A stretch of DNA of 64,000 nt from JBBRHQ01 sp963781345 (GTDB taxonomy: Bacteria; Actinomycetota; Thermoleophilia; Solirubrobacterales; 70-9), in NCBI GenBank assembly GCA_963781345.1, contig CAWAFQ010000005.1:348496-412495 (forward strand), given 5' to 3'. The notes beneath the pieces are model-generated. The model was not told where the DNA came from and made no database searches. It saw only the letters and a list, made by a program, of their open reading frames with translations. Position numbers and translations under genes: made by a program. Positions 24,382 to 32,621 of this stretch are shown one piece after another (the stretch's first letter is position 1; each line of letters begins with the position of its first letter).

Positions 24382-26799
24382 TCACGGAGTGCAGGCGTTC
24401 TTCGGCATCGGGTGGTTGGGGCCATAGGATTGGGGCAGGGCTGCGGCGCTGTCGCCCCAGGCCGGGTTGGGGCGACTGTCGAGCTGGTAGGTGAGGCGGG
24501 CTCCGCGCGCCAGCGCGCACCAGGTGGTCCACGGCCGGCCGTAGGCATGACCGTTGAAGCGCATGCCCTCGATGTATGGGTTCTTGGCCGAGGCGGCGGT
24601 GGCGGTTATCAGGACCCGCTTGCCGCCGTGGAGACGGATCGTTGCGTGGCGGAACAGGGGGCTGCCGATCGCGAGCAGGCCGACCCCGGGCACCTCGGGA
24701 TAGAGGCCGAGGGCCCCGAAGACGTACCAGGAGCCGAGCTCGCCGAGGTCGTCGTTGCCCGGGTAACCCGCGGGAGAGGTGTTGTAGAGGCGGAGGATCG
24801 CCCTGCGGACGGCTGACTGCGTCTTGAACGGCCGCCGGGACCAGTCATAGAGCCAGGGGACGTTGAGGTTCGGCTCGTTGCCGAGCAGCGCATGGCTGGT
24901 GTGGGTGGCACCGACGCTGCCGTTGAGCCGCCGCAGGAAGTAGTCGAGACGCCGGGTCGCGACCGTCCTGTTGCCCATCGCCCGGAAGAGGCCGGCGGGG
25001 TCGTGCGGAACCATCCAGGTGTACTGGAACGAGTTCCCCTCGACGAAGCCGCCCCCGCGGAGGTTGTCGTAGTGGCGGTAGAAGGCACCGCTGGAGAAAC
25101 GCGGCTCGACCTTGCGGCTGTGGGGATTGAATAGCTTGCGCCAGTTGCCGGCTCGGCGGATGAATTGGCGGTAAACCGATCGATTGCCGGTGAAGCGGGC
25201 GGCGAACTGCGAGATCGCGAAATCATCGGTGGCGTATTCGAGCGTGGCCGCCGCCGAGGCCCAGACCGAGTCCGGCCTGCCGTAGATCGAGTTGGCGTTG
25301 CGGCGGTTGACATCGAGGTCGTAGGGCACGTAGCCGAGGGCGCCGTAGCGGTCCAGGCCCTGGCGCTCGAGATAGTGGTCGCCACTGGCGCGGCAGGGAT
25401 CGGCTGCGCCGCGGACCATCGCCGCCAGGGCGGGGCCCGGATCGAAGCCGGAGGCGCCGAAGGCGGCTGCCGAGGCGATGATCGGGTCGGCCGGGTCGCC
25501 GACCATCATCATGCTCTGGCCGTTGGCGTACGACCAACGGGGAAGGCAGCCGCTCTGGTCCGCGTCGGCGAGCATCGAATTGACGATGTCGGCCGCGCGC
25601 TGGGGCTCCAGGATCGCCAGCAGCTGGATCTGGCTGCGGTAGATGTCCCAGCCGGAGAAGTCCGCATATTGGGTGCGCCCACCGGTGTCGTGGACACGGC
25701 CGTCCATGCCGGGGTAGCGTCCGTCGGTGTCGTTGAAGGTGCGCGGAGCCAGCAGCGCGTGGTAGAGCGCCGTGTAGAAGGTCCTGAGGTTGTGGGTCTT
25801 GCCGCCGCTTACCCCGATCCGCTCCAGGACTCCTTCCCAGCGCTTGGAGGCGCCGGCAGCGACTCGGGCGAAGTCGAAGGAGCGGTTCTCGGAGGCAAGG
25901 TTGTGCCTGGCGCCGGCGACGCTGACGAAGGAGAGCCCGACCCGCACCTTGACCACCCTGTTATCGGTGGTGTCGAAGGTCGCGTAGGCTCCCGCCTGGG
26001 CGGTTTTGGCCGGCACCGTCGAGGGGTGCTTGTGGTCGCTGGCCGCATTCGCGTGCCTGTGAAGCGCCTGGCGCCTCCAGGCGCCAAAGGTGACGAAGTT
26101 GCGGTTGAACCGGGCGGAGAAGTAGACCCTGTAGCGGGGGCGCTGGGCGCAGAAGTAGCCGCTGGAGGCGACCCCGGTGATCTCGCGCCGAGCCGGGTGG
26201 AGATGGACCGCGGCGAAGTCGTCGGCGCGGGCGCTGCCGCCGGCGTTGACGAGGACGCTGGCGTGGCGGCTGCGGGGGAAGGTGAAGCGGGCGAGCCCGG
26301 TTCTCGTCGTCGCCGTCAGCTCGGCGTTGATCGAGTCCGGCCTGGCCGGGTTGAGGCGGACCCCGTAGTAGCCCGGGGAGGCGTGTTCGTGGGCGTGGAC
26401 GAAGCCGGGTCGGAACTTGGCGCCGAGCCCTGCGACCCCGTGTGGGGCGGGAGAGCCGGTGATCCTCTCGGTCGTCGGGACGAAGGGGAAATCGCCGTAG
26501 AGGGCGCAGCCGGCGCCGCTGAGGTGGGTGAGGCTGAACCCCTTGAGGTGGTGGTCCCGGTAGTCGTAGCCGCCGGAATGGCGGTCCGAGGGCGAGGTAT
26601 CGGGGCTCCACTGGACCATGCCGAAGGGGACAGCCGCGCCGGGGAAGTCGTGTCCCCCGCCAAACGTCCTCGGGCCCGGCTGGGTTCCCGCGAAGGGCAC
26701 GACGTAGCGGCTCGGACCGCTCGCCTGCGCCGTCGCCGGCGCCGTCGCCGCGACGGAAAGGAGCAGTATCGCGAAGAAGGATTGGGCCGCGCCTCGCAT
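24382..26799 (-). CDS. Secreted GH92 family alpha-mannosidase
   Basis: Signal peptide from ATG 26799 (SFFAILLLSVAATAPATAQA), then an 805-residue GH92 enzyme, calcium-dependent exo-alpha-mannosidases by family. Motifs in order: GGGHDFPGAAVPFGMVQWSPDT, HLSGAGCALYGDFPFVP, YADFSGWDIYRSQIQLLAI, EGNSFQYTWMVPHD (catalytic-site strand with Glu and His), HALLGNEPNLNVPWLYDW and DDLGELGSWYVFGALGLYP (the conserved acidic base region). The longer open frame to 26976 has no signal peptide and no family residues. It probably trims alpha-1,2-type mannosides outside the cell and sits beside mannosyl-type transferases. Confidence 0.92.
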   Translation of the reverse strand: MRGAAQSFFAILLLSVAATAPATAQASGPSRYVVPFAGTQPGPRTFGGGHDFPGAAVPFGMVQWSPDTSPSDRHSGGYDYRDHHLKGFSLTHLSGAGCALYGDFPFVPTTERITGSPAPHGVAGLGAKFRPGFVHAHEHASPGYYGVRLNPARPDSINAELTATTRTGLARFTFPRSRHASVLVNAGGSARADDFAAVHLHPARREITGVASSGYFCAQRPRYRVYFSARFNRNFVTFGAWRRQALHRHANAASDHKHPSTVPAKTAQAGAYATFDTTDNRVVKVRVGLSFVSVAGARHNLASENRSFDFARVAAGASKRWEGVLERIGVSGGKTHNLRTFYTALYHALLAPRTFNDTDGRYPGMDGRVHDTGGRTQYADFSGWDIYRSQIQLLAILEPQRAADIVNSMLADADQSGCLPRWSYANGQSMMMVGDPADPIIASAAAFGASGFDPGPALAAMVRGAADPCRASGDHYLERQGLDRYGALGYVPYDLDVNRRNANSIYGRPDSVWASAAATLEYATDDFAISQFAARFTGNRSVYRQFIRRAGNWRKLFNPHSRKVEPRFSSGAFYRHYDNLRGGGFVEGNSFQYTWMVPHDPAGLFRAMGNRTVATRRLDYFLRRLNGSVGATHTSHALLGNEPNLNVPWLYDWSRRPFKTQSAVRRAILRLYNTSPAGYPGNDDLGELGSWYVFGALGLYPEVPGVGLLAIGSPLFRHATIRLHGGKRVLITATAASAKNPYIEGMRFNGHAYGRPWTTWCALARGARLTYQLDSRPNPAWGDSAAALPQSYGPNHPMPKNACTP

Positions 26800-26868
26800 C
26801 TCGGCGACGGAACCGTAGAGGCAGTTCCTTAAGTTCGACCGGCGGCGATGATTTAGGCTCGATCTTCG

Positions 26869-27096
26869 ATGGACGCCAAGGAATGGATCGACGGCTACGC
26901 CGAACGGCTCGGCGTCGAGCCTCCCACCGCCGAAGAGTTCGCGGCGATACTCGACCTTGCGGCGGAGGCGGCGCACGCCTCCGAGCGGGTCGCCGCCCCG
27001 GTCGCCTGCTGGCTCAGCGCCAGGGCCGGGATGCCCCTGGCCGAGTCGATCGAGGCAGCGCGGGGGCTCTCAGGTGGAGGCGACGGGCAGGACTGA
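26869..27096 (+). CDS. DUF6457-type small protein
   Basis: The 75-residue protein DAKEWIDGYAERLGVEPP...ILDLAAEAAHASERVAAPVACWLSARAGMPLAESIEAAR matches the actinobacterial DUF6457 pattern ('WL...A..LG...P......LLDLAR..AH...R..AP...FL.G.A'). In other genomes it often sits by molybdopterin or formate dehydrogenase genes; none are here. TAGGCT lies 9 nt before ATG 26869, a leaderless-type start. Function unknown. Confidence 0.75.
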   Translation: MDAKEWIDGYAERLGVEPPTAEEFAAILDLAAEAAHASERVAAPVACWLSARAGMPLAESIEAARGLSGGGDGQD

Positions 27097-27117
27097 GGGC
27101 GAAGTACGCTGCCGGCG

Positions 27118-27906
27118 GTGAGGCCCGGCCCCTACACCCGCTACGTCGCAATCGGCGACAGCACCACCGAGGGCCTCGAGGACCCGCTCCCGCTCGGCGG
27201 CTACCGGGGCTGGGCGGACCGCCTCGCCGAGCACCTGGCCGAGCTCGATCCCGCGCTCGAGTACGCGAACCTGGCGGTCAGGGGCCGTCTGGCGGGACAG
27301 GTGCGAGAGCAGCAGCTCGGCCCGGCGGTGGCGCTCGAGCCGGACCTCGCCTCGGTCGTCGCCGGCCTCAACGACGTCCTCCGCCCCGGATTCGACGTCG
27401 ATCGCGTCGCCGGGGAGATCGAGGAGATGCAGGCGGCCCTGGGCGCCGCCGGCGCGACGGTGCTCAGCTTCACCATGGCCGACCCGACGCCGGTGATCCC
27501 GATCACCAGGCCGCTGCGGGGACGGCTGCTCGCCCTCAACGACGCCCTGCGGGAGGTCGCCGGCCGCACCGGCGCGGTGCTGATCGACTTCGCCCGTCAC
27601 CCGGTCACCTCCGACCCGCGGCTGTGGAGCGCGGACCGGCTCCACGCGAACCCGGCCGGCCACGAGCGGATCGCGGCGGCCGCCGCCCACGCGCTCGGGC
27701 TTCCCGGCAGCGACGGGAGCTGGGCCGAGCCGCTTCCGCCGGCATCGCCGCGGGGGCGGATCGAGGTCCTCCGCGGCGAGCTGGCCTGGGCCGGCCGGTA
27801 CCTCCTCCCCTGGCTTGGCCGCAGGATTCGCGGGCGCTCCTCGGGTGACGGGGTGGAGCCGAAGCGGCCCGCCCCAACGCCGGTGACAGCGGGGTCCCAA
27901 TTATGA
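27118..27906 (+). CDS. SGNH/GDSL-type hydrolase
   Basis: Block I YVAIGDSTTEG holds the serine nucleophile, block III GLNDVLRP the oxyanion asparagine, and block V SADRLHANPAGHERIA the catalytic Asp/His pair. It has no signal peptide, so it is a cytoplasmic esterase/lipase-like enzyme of unknown substrate. GTG 27118 has TACGCT 7 nt upstream. The C-terminal 60 residues are an extension with GELAWAGRYLLPWLGRRIRGRSS. It overlaps the next gene by four bases (ATGA), the first of three coupled genes. Confidence 0.88.
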   Translation: MRPGPYTRYVAIGDSTTEGLEDPLPLGGYRGWADRLAEHLAELDPALEYANLAVRGRLAGQVREQQLGPAVALEPDLASVVAGLNDVLRPGFDVDRVAGEIEEMQAALGAAGATVLSFTMADPTPVIPITRPLRGRLLALNDALREVAGRTGAVLIDFARHPVTSDPRLWSADRLHANPAGHERIAAAAAHALGLPGSDGSWAEPLPPASPRGRIEVLRGELAWAGRYLLPWLGRRIRGRSSGDGVEPKRPAPTPVTAGSQL

Positions 27907-28346
27907 CCGCGACACCCCGGCCGGCGCCGCTGGAGGGAGTCCTGGAGACGGCCCTCTACCACGAGCCCGCCGAGGCCGAGGCGATGCTGCACTTCTACCG
28001 CGACCTGCTCGGCCTGCCGGTCGTCGCCGGGTGGGAGGACGGGACGGCGCTGCGGGTCGGCGCCGGGGTGATCCTGCTCTTCGACCGCAGGAAGCTCGCC
28101 CATCGCGAGGGGCCGATCGCCGAACACGCCACCACCGGCCCCTCCCATGTCGCCCTGCTCGCCTCGCCCGATGACTACCGGGGGTGGCGCGACCGCCTCG
28201 GCGCGGCGGGAGTCGAGGTCGTCCACGAGCAGGAGTGGAGCGGGGGCCGGCACTCGTTCTACTTTCGCGACCCCGCCGGCAACCTGATCGAGATCGTCGG
28301 CGGCGACATCTGGCCGCCTGCGGCGGCCTCCCCGGTGGGCGAATGA
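27903..28346 (+). CDS. VOC-superfamily (glyoxalase-like) protein
   Basis: Two beta-alpha-beta-beta-beta modules: ALYHEPAEAEAMLHFYRDLLGLPVVA...GVILLFDRRK, then SHVALLASPDDYRGWRDRLGAAGVEVV...RHSFYFRDPAGNLIEIVGGDIW. The metal-site positions (first-strand His, GPSHVAL His, NLIEI Glu) are present. Family members include glyoxalases, dioxygenases and resistance proteins, so the reaction is not predictable. Coupled by ATGA overlaps to both the SGNH hydrolase upstream and the carboxylase downstream. Confidence 0.85.
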   Translation: MTATPRPAPLEGVLETALYHEPAEAEAMLHFYRDLLGLPVVAGWEDGTALRVGAGVILLFDRRKLAHREGPIAEHATTGPSHVALLASPDDYRGWRDRLGAAGVEVVHEQEWSGGRHSFYFRDPAGNLIEIVGGDIWPPAAASPVGE

Positions 28347-29909
28347 GCTGGCAGCCCGAGATCGATGAGCTGCGGCGGCGAGAGGCGCTCGCGCGCGAGC
28401 TCGGCGGCGCCGAGCGGGTCGAGCGCCAGCGCGCCAGCGGCCGGCTCACCGTGCGCGAGAGGATCGGGCGCCTGCTCGACGAGGACAGCTTCGACGAGAC
28501 CGGGGCGATCGCCGGGGTCGGCAGCTACGGAGAGGGCGGCGAGCTGGAGGCGTTCACCCCCGCAAACATGGTGATCGGGCGCGGCCGCATCGACGGCCGG
28601 CGGGTGGCGATCCAGGGCGACGACTTCACAGTTCGCGGCGGCGCCGCCGACGCCGCGATCTGGCGCAAGATGGTCTACGCCGAGCAGCTGGCGGCCGAGA
28701 TGCGGATTCCCCTGGTGCGGCTTGTGGACGGCACCGGCGGTGGAGGCAGCGTCAAGTCGCTCGAGCAGATGGGCTTCACCTACGTCCCCCAGGTCCCCGG
28801 CTGGGAGGTTGCGGTCTCCAATCTCTCGCGGGTGCCGGTCGTCGCTGCCGCGCTCGGGCCCTGCGCGGGGTTGGGGGCGGCGCGCGTGGTCGCCTCACAC
28901 TTCAGCGTCATCGTCCGCGACACCGCCCAGCTGTTCGTCGCCGGGCCGCCGGTGGTGGCAATGGCGGGGATGGGCGAGGCGCCCGACAAGGAGGAGCTGG
29001 GCGGGGCGCGGATGCAGACCGCCGCTGGGGCCGTCGACAACGACGCCGCCAACGAGGAGGACGCCCTGGCGCAGTTGCGCCGCTTCCTCTCCTATCTCCC
29101 CGGCAGCGTCTGGGAGGCGCCGCCGTGCCTGGCCGCCACCGACCCGGCCGACCGCCGCGAGGAGGAATTGCTGGAGATCGTCCCCCGCGACCCGCGCAAG
29201 ACCTACGCCATGCGCCGCATCCTCGAGCTGGTCCTCGACCACGGCTCGGTGTTCGAGGTCGGCCGCCGCTTCGGGCGGCCGCTGATCACGGCGCTGGCCC
29301 GGCTCGACGGGCGCCCGGTCGGGGTCCTCGCCTCCGACCCCAAGGCCTACGGCGGCGGGCTGGACGCCGACGCCTCGGAGAAGCTGACCCGGTTCGTCGA
29401 CCTCTGCGACCAGTTCCGCCTGCCGGTGGTGAACCTGGTGGACCAGCCCGGCTTCGTCGTCGGAACCGCCGCTGAGAAGAGGGGGACGATCCGCCGCGGC
29501 ACCCGCGCCTACGTCGCCGTCTACCAGGCGAGCGTGCCCTGGGTCTCGATCCTCGTCCGCAAGGTCTACGGGATCGCCGGGTCTGCCGCCGGCGACGCCT
29601 CGCGGCTGAACCTTCGCTACGCCTGGCCCTCGGGCAACTGGGGCTCGCTGCCACTTGGCGGGCGGCCTCGAGGCCGCCTACCGCCGCGAGCTCGAGGCCG
29701 CCGAGGACCCGGTGGCCCTGCGGGCGGAGATCGAAAAGCGGCTGACCGCGGTCACCTCCCCGTTCCGAACCGCCGAGCACTTCTTCGTCGAGGAGATCAT
29801 CGACCCGCGCGACACCCGGCGCATCCTCTGCGATTGGGCCGAGCGGGCGCACGAACTGGTTCGCCAGGAGCTCCCCGGCGGGCCCAAGGCGCGCGGCCTG
29901 CGGCCCTAG
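28343..29909 (+). CDS. Acyl-CoA carboxylase beta (carboxyltransferase) subunit, frameshifted near the end
   Basis: Carboxyltransferase half of a biotin-dependent acyl-CoA carboxylase (PccB/AccD type). It contains ERQRASGRLTVRERIGRLLDE, VAIQGDDFTVRGGA, the oxyanion loop VDGTGGGGSVKSLEQMG, LGPCAGLGAARVVASHFSVIV, VDNDAANEEDALAQLRRFLSYLP and LVDQPGFVVGTAAEK. An extra G near 29655 shifts the frame between 'GSLPL' and AGGLEAAYRRELEAAEDP; the end FFVEEIIDPRDTRRILCDW is intact. No biotin carboxylase or biotin-carrier subunit is adjacent, so the alpha chain must be elsewhere; a decarboxylase role is also possible. Confidence 0.88.
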
Positions 29910-29943
29910 CGGATTCTTGCCAAACGACCCGGAGGGGAACAGC

Positions 29944-30288
29944 ATGGACGCATCTGGCAAGCAGAGCGAGGCAGGCAAGATCATCGTCATCGGCCGGGTC
30001 CGTTGCCGGCCCGAGCAGCGCCGGGAGCTGATCTCGTCGCTGGAGGAGATGCAGGAGCGCTCGCGCCGGGAGGAGGGTTGCATCAGTTACGGCTTCCACG
30101 AGGCAATCGAGTCCCCCAACTCCTTCGTCGCGGTCGAGGAGTGGGCGTCGCGCGAGGCGCTCGACCGCCACTTCGCCCAGCCCCACCTGGCGGAGTTCGC
30201 CTCGAAGCTGCCGGCCGTGATCGACGGCGTCCCCTCGGTGGCGCTGAACGAGGTGGCCGGCGTCTCCCCCTTCCCCGGCGCCGGCTAG
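29944..30288 (+). CDS. ABM (antibiotic biosynthesis monooxygenase)-like protein
   Basis: Ferredoxin-like alpha+beta fold of the ABM family: IIVIGRVRCRPEQRRELISSLEEM, REEGCISYGFHEAIESPNSFVAVEEWASREALDRHF and HLAEFASKLP. The ATG follows GGAGGGGAAC, so it is translated on its own although it lies in line with the carboxylase. Such proteins act as small cofactor-free oxygenases, heme-degrading proteins or quinol-handling enzymes; no diagnostic catalytic residue separates these. The stop overlaps the convergent GH31 gene. Confidence 0.8.
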   Translation: MDASGKQSEAGKIIVIGRVRCRPEQRRELISSLEEMQERSRREEGCISYGFHEAIESPNSFVAVEEWASREALDRHFAQPHLAEFASKLPAVIDGVPSVALNEVAGVSPFPGAG

Positions 30289-32594
30289 AACGGCCGCGTC
30301 CCGCAGCGGAAGTAGTAGAGCAGCTGGCCCAGGCCGACGTTGACAACCGCGCTCTCCGGACCGCGGAACCGACGATAGACGCCATTGCGCGCCCAGCACC
30401 CGGGCGGGAAGCGGACCCGGCGCTGCCTCTCGCCCTCGACGACCACCGGCGCCACCAGCACGTTTGACCCCAGCATCCACTCCTGCTCCTCGCGAGCCGC
30501 ACCGCGGTCGCCGGGGAACGCCAGCCAGAGCGGGCGCGTGGGAGGCACTCCGTTTTGCCGCCCGAGGCGCCAGGCGCGCCGGATCAGGGGCACGGCGCGG
30601 CGGTGCAATCGCGCCATCTCGCGCCAGCGCCGGTAGGTCGTCTCGTCGTAGTCCCAGGGCATCCGCACCCCGGCCTGGGCGTCGTTGTGGACGCGGAAGT
30701 AAGGGGTCAGCGCCGCCCACTGCGACCAACGCGTGAAGAGCTCGGCGTCGGTCGGGCCGGTCAGCAGGTCGATGTAGCCGCCGATGTCCGTGTCGAAGCC
30801 GAAAGCCCCGCCGACCGCGCGGTTGAGCATGTCGGGTGCCAGCGAGGCGAGTCCGCTGGCGGCGCTCCAGTCGGCGGTCTCGTCCCCGGGGAAGTTCCCC
30901 ATCTCGTATGCCGCGCTCCCGGGGCGCCCGCTATAGCCGGACCGGGTGAAGAACCAGATCCTCGGGTGATGGTGGCGCCTGGCATAGGAGTCGAGGATCC
31001 GCCGCGAAGTCCGGTGGTAGAGGACCGGATAGCGGTTGTGCATGGCCGGCCCCTTGCGCCCGTCGGAGAAGCGCATGCCGTCCAGGGTCTGCTCGCCGAA
31101 ATCCTGCATGAAGCCGTCGGCGCCGAGGCGGAGCATTTGGGCGAGTCGCTTCCGCCACCAGTCGCGGGTCGCGCGCTTGGTGAAGTCGAGGACAACCGCC
31201 GGGGCGCCATTTGCGTCGAAGAAGGCGGGGCGGCCACGGGCGGTGGTCGCGACCAGGCGCTTGCGGATCACCTGGTCGAAGTCGCCGGGAGGCTGGGTCT
31301 TCAGCGGGTCGTTGGAGACGAAGGAGCGAACGTAGAGCACCGCCCTGATGCCCATCCGGTGCAGGCGGGTGGTGGTGCGACGGACGAAGGCCGGGTCGCC
31401 GAGCAGCGCCCAGCCCTCGAACGCATAGGCCGTGATCGGAGGTCTACGAACAGAGATCTGGGCGAGGTCGCTCTCGATCTTCTGGCGGTAGGTCTGAGCG
31501 GTCTCGGAGCCGTCGGTTCGGATCGTGCGCGAGATTGTCGGGCCGTGGGCCCATCGCGGTGGCAGCAGGTGACGGCCCGTGATCGCGCTCAGCTTCGCGG
31601 CCGCGCGCACGGGGCGGGCCACGGCGACCGTGTAGTCGAGCCGGGCGGCGTCGACGTCCACCTGCCAGCGGCTTCGCCGCTCGCCGCCCATCCGCCAGCG
31701 GCTCAGCTGGGGTTGGTTGAGGAGGAACCCGTAGCCGTGCGAGGAGGCGAACTGGGGCTGGAAGTAATAGGCGCCGCTCGAGCCGCTGGGGAACATGTAG
31801 TGCTCGAGGCCCCCGGAGACGTTGCCGAGGTCGAAGCCGCCGATCTGATCGACCGTGTAGTCGGTGCCGGCGGCGACGAAGCCCGGGAGCGCGGGGGCCA
31901 CGGCGATCGCCGCCGGCCCGCCCAGGTTCTCTTGTGAGATCCACCCCTGGAGCGACTTGCCCTTCTGGTCGAGCCCCCAGTGCTGGCCCCCGAAGCCGTG
32001 GAACGCCTCCCCCGGAGCGCTGCCGAAAGAGTCGGCCATTGCGATCACCCCCCGGCTCGGATCGGTCCGGGCGCTGACCCTTATCGACCCGCCCCTGTCC
32101 TCCCGGACGGTTACGAGGAGCCTGCGCCCGTCCGGGTCGTTGGTGGCGACCTCGAGCCTGACGCCACCCCTGGTGCGCTCGAGTGCGGTCACCCGCCGGG
32201 CCTGGTACGCGGTTCCGCCGCGGCGTGCGAAGAGGAGGTCTCCGGGCCAGAACGACCCGTTCCACTGGGCCCTGGTCTCGTGTCCGACGATGAATCCGAG
32301 CGGCGCGTAGACCGCGTCCCTGCCGGGTTCCTGCTGGCCCAGCGGCGGCGGATCGTAGGACGTGGGGATCCTGACGCCGCGCCCCCGCCGGCCACCCGCC
32401 TCGACCAGAACCGTCCGGCCCGCGGAGTTACGGAAGCTGATCCGAAACGGTCGGAAATCGACAACCGCGCGAGCGGAGACCGTCACCACCCGAACCCGAT
32501 TGGGGCCGACACTCACATCCGCCGGCGCCGAGGAAACCCAGAGCAGCGTCGCCGCGCCGCTCACAATGGCCGCTTTGAGGAGCGCGCTGGGCAT
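30285..32594 (-). CDS. Secreted GH31 glycosidase, alpha-glucosidase / sulfoquinovosidase-like
   Basis: Signal peptide LLKAAIVSGAATLLWVSSAPA, an N-terminal beta-sandwich (to about residue 330), then the GH31 barrel. The nucleophile region reads GADGFMQDFGEQT, closer to the 'WMADFGE' of sulfoquinovosidase YihQ than to the 'WxDMNE' of ordinary alpha-glucosidases. MHNRYPVLYHR, FFTRSGYSGRPGSAAYE and GDETADWSAASGL, with the acid/base Asp, also follow the YihQ layout. FDTDIGGY and TPYFRVHN complete the active site. No sulfoquinovose uptake or catabolism genes are nearby, so plain alpha-glucoside cleavage remains possible. TAGGGT lies 10 nt before ATG 32594. Confidence 0.88.
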   Translation of the reverse strand: MPSALLKAAIVSGAATLLWVSSAPADVSVGPNRVRVVTVSARAVVDFRPFRISFRNSAGRTVLVEAGGRRGRGVRIPTSYDPPPLGQQEPGRDAVYAPLGFIVGHETRAQWNGSFWPGDLLFARRGGTAYQARRVTALERTRGGVRLEVATNDPDGRRLLVTVREDRGGSIRVSARTDPSRGVIAMADSFGSAPGEAFHGFGGQHWGLDQKGKSLQGWISQENLGGPAAIAVAPALPGFVAAGTDYTVDQIGGFDLGNVSGGLEHYMFPSGSSGAYYFQPQFASSHGYGFLLNQPQLSRWRMGGERRSRWQVDVDAARLDYTVAVARPVRAAAKLSAITGRHLLPPRWAHGPTISRTIRTDGSETAQTYRQKIESDLAQISVRRPPITAYAFEGWALLGDPAFVRRTTTRLHRMGIRAVLYVRSFVSNDPLKTQPPGDFDQVIRKRLVATTARGRPAFFDANGAPAVVLDFTKRATRDWWRKRLAQMLRLGADGFMQDFGEQTLDGMRFSDGRKGPAMHNRYPVLYHRTSRRILDSYARRHHHPRIWFFTRSGYSGRPGSAAYEMGNFPGDETADWSAASGLASLAPDMLNRAVGGAFGFDTDIGGYIDLLTGPTDAELFTRWSQWAALTPYFRVHNDAQAGVRMPWDYDETTYRRWREMARLHRRAVPLIRRAWRLGRQNGVPPTRPLWLAFPGDRGAAREEQEWMLGSNVLVAPVVVEGERQRRVRFPPGCWARNGVYRRFRGPESAVVNVGLGQLLYYFRCGTRPF

Positions 32595-32621
32595 CTCCGG
32601 CGGGACCCTATCCCCCGCGAG

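Noticed and set aside
24382..26832. Long plus-strand open frame (555 aa) opposite the GH92 gene
   Set aside because: It mirrors the codon pattern of the minus-strand gene; valine/glycine/arginine-rich with no motif. High GC makes such antisense frames common.
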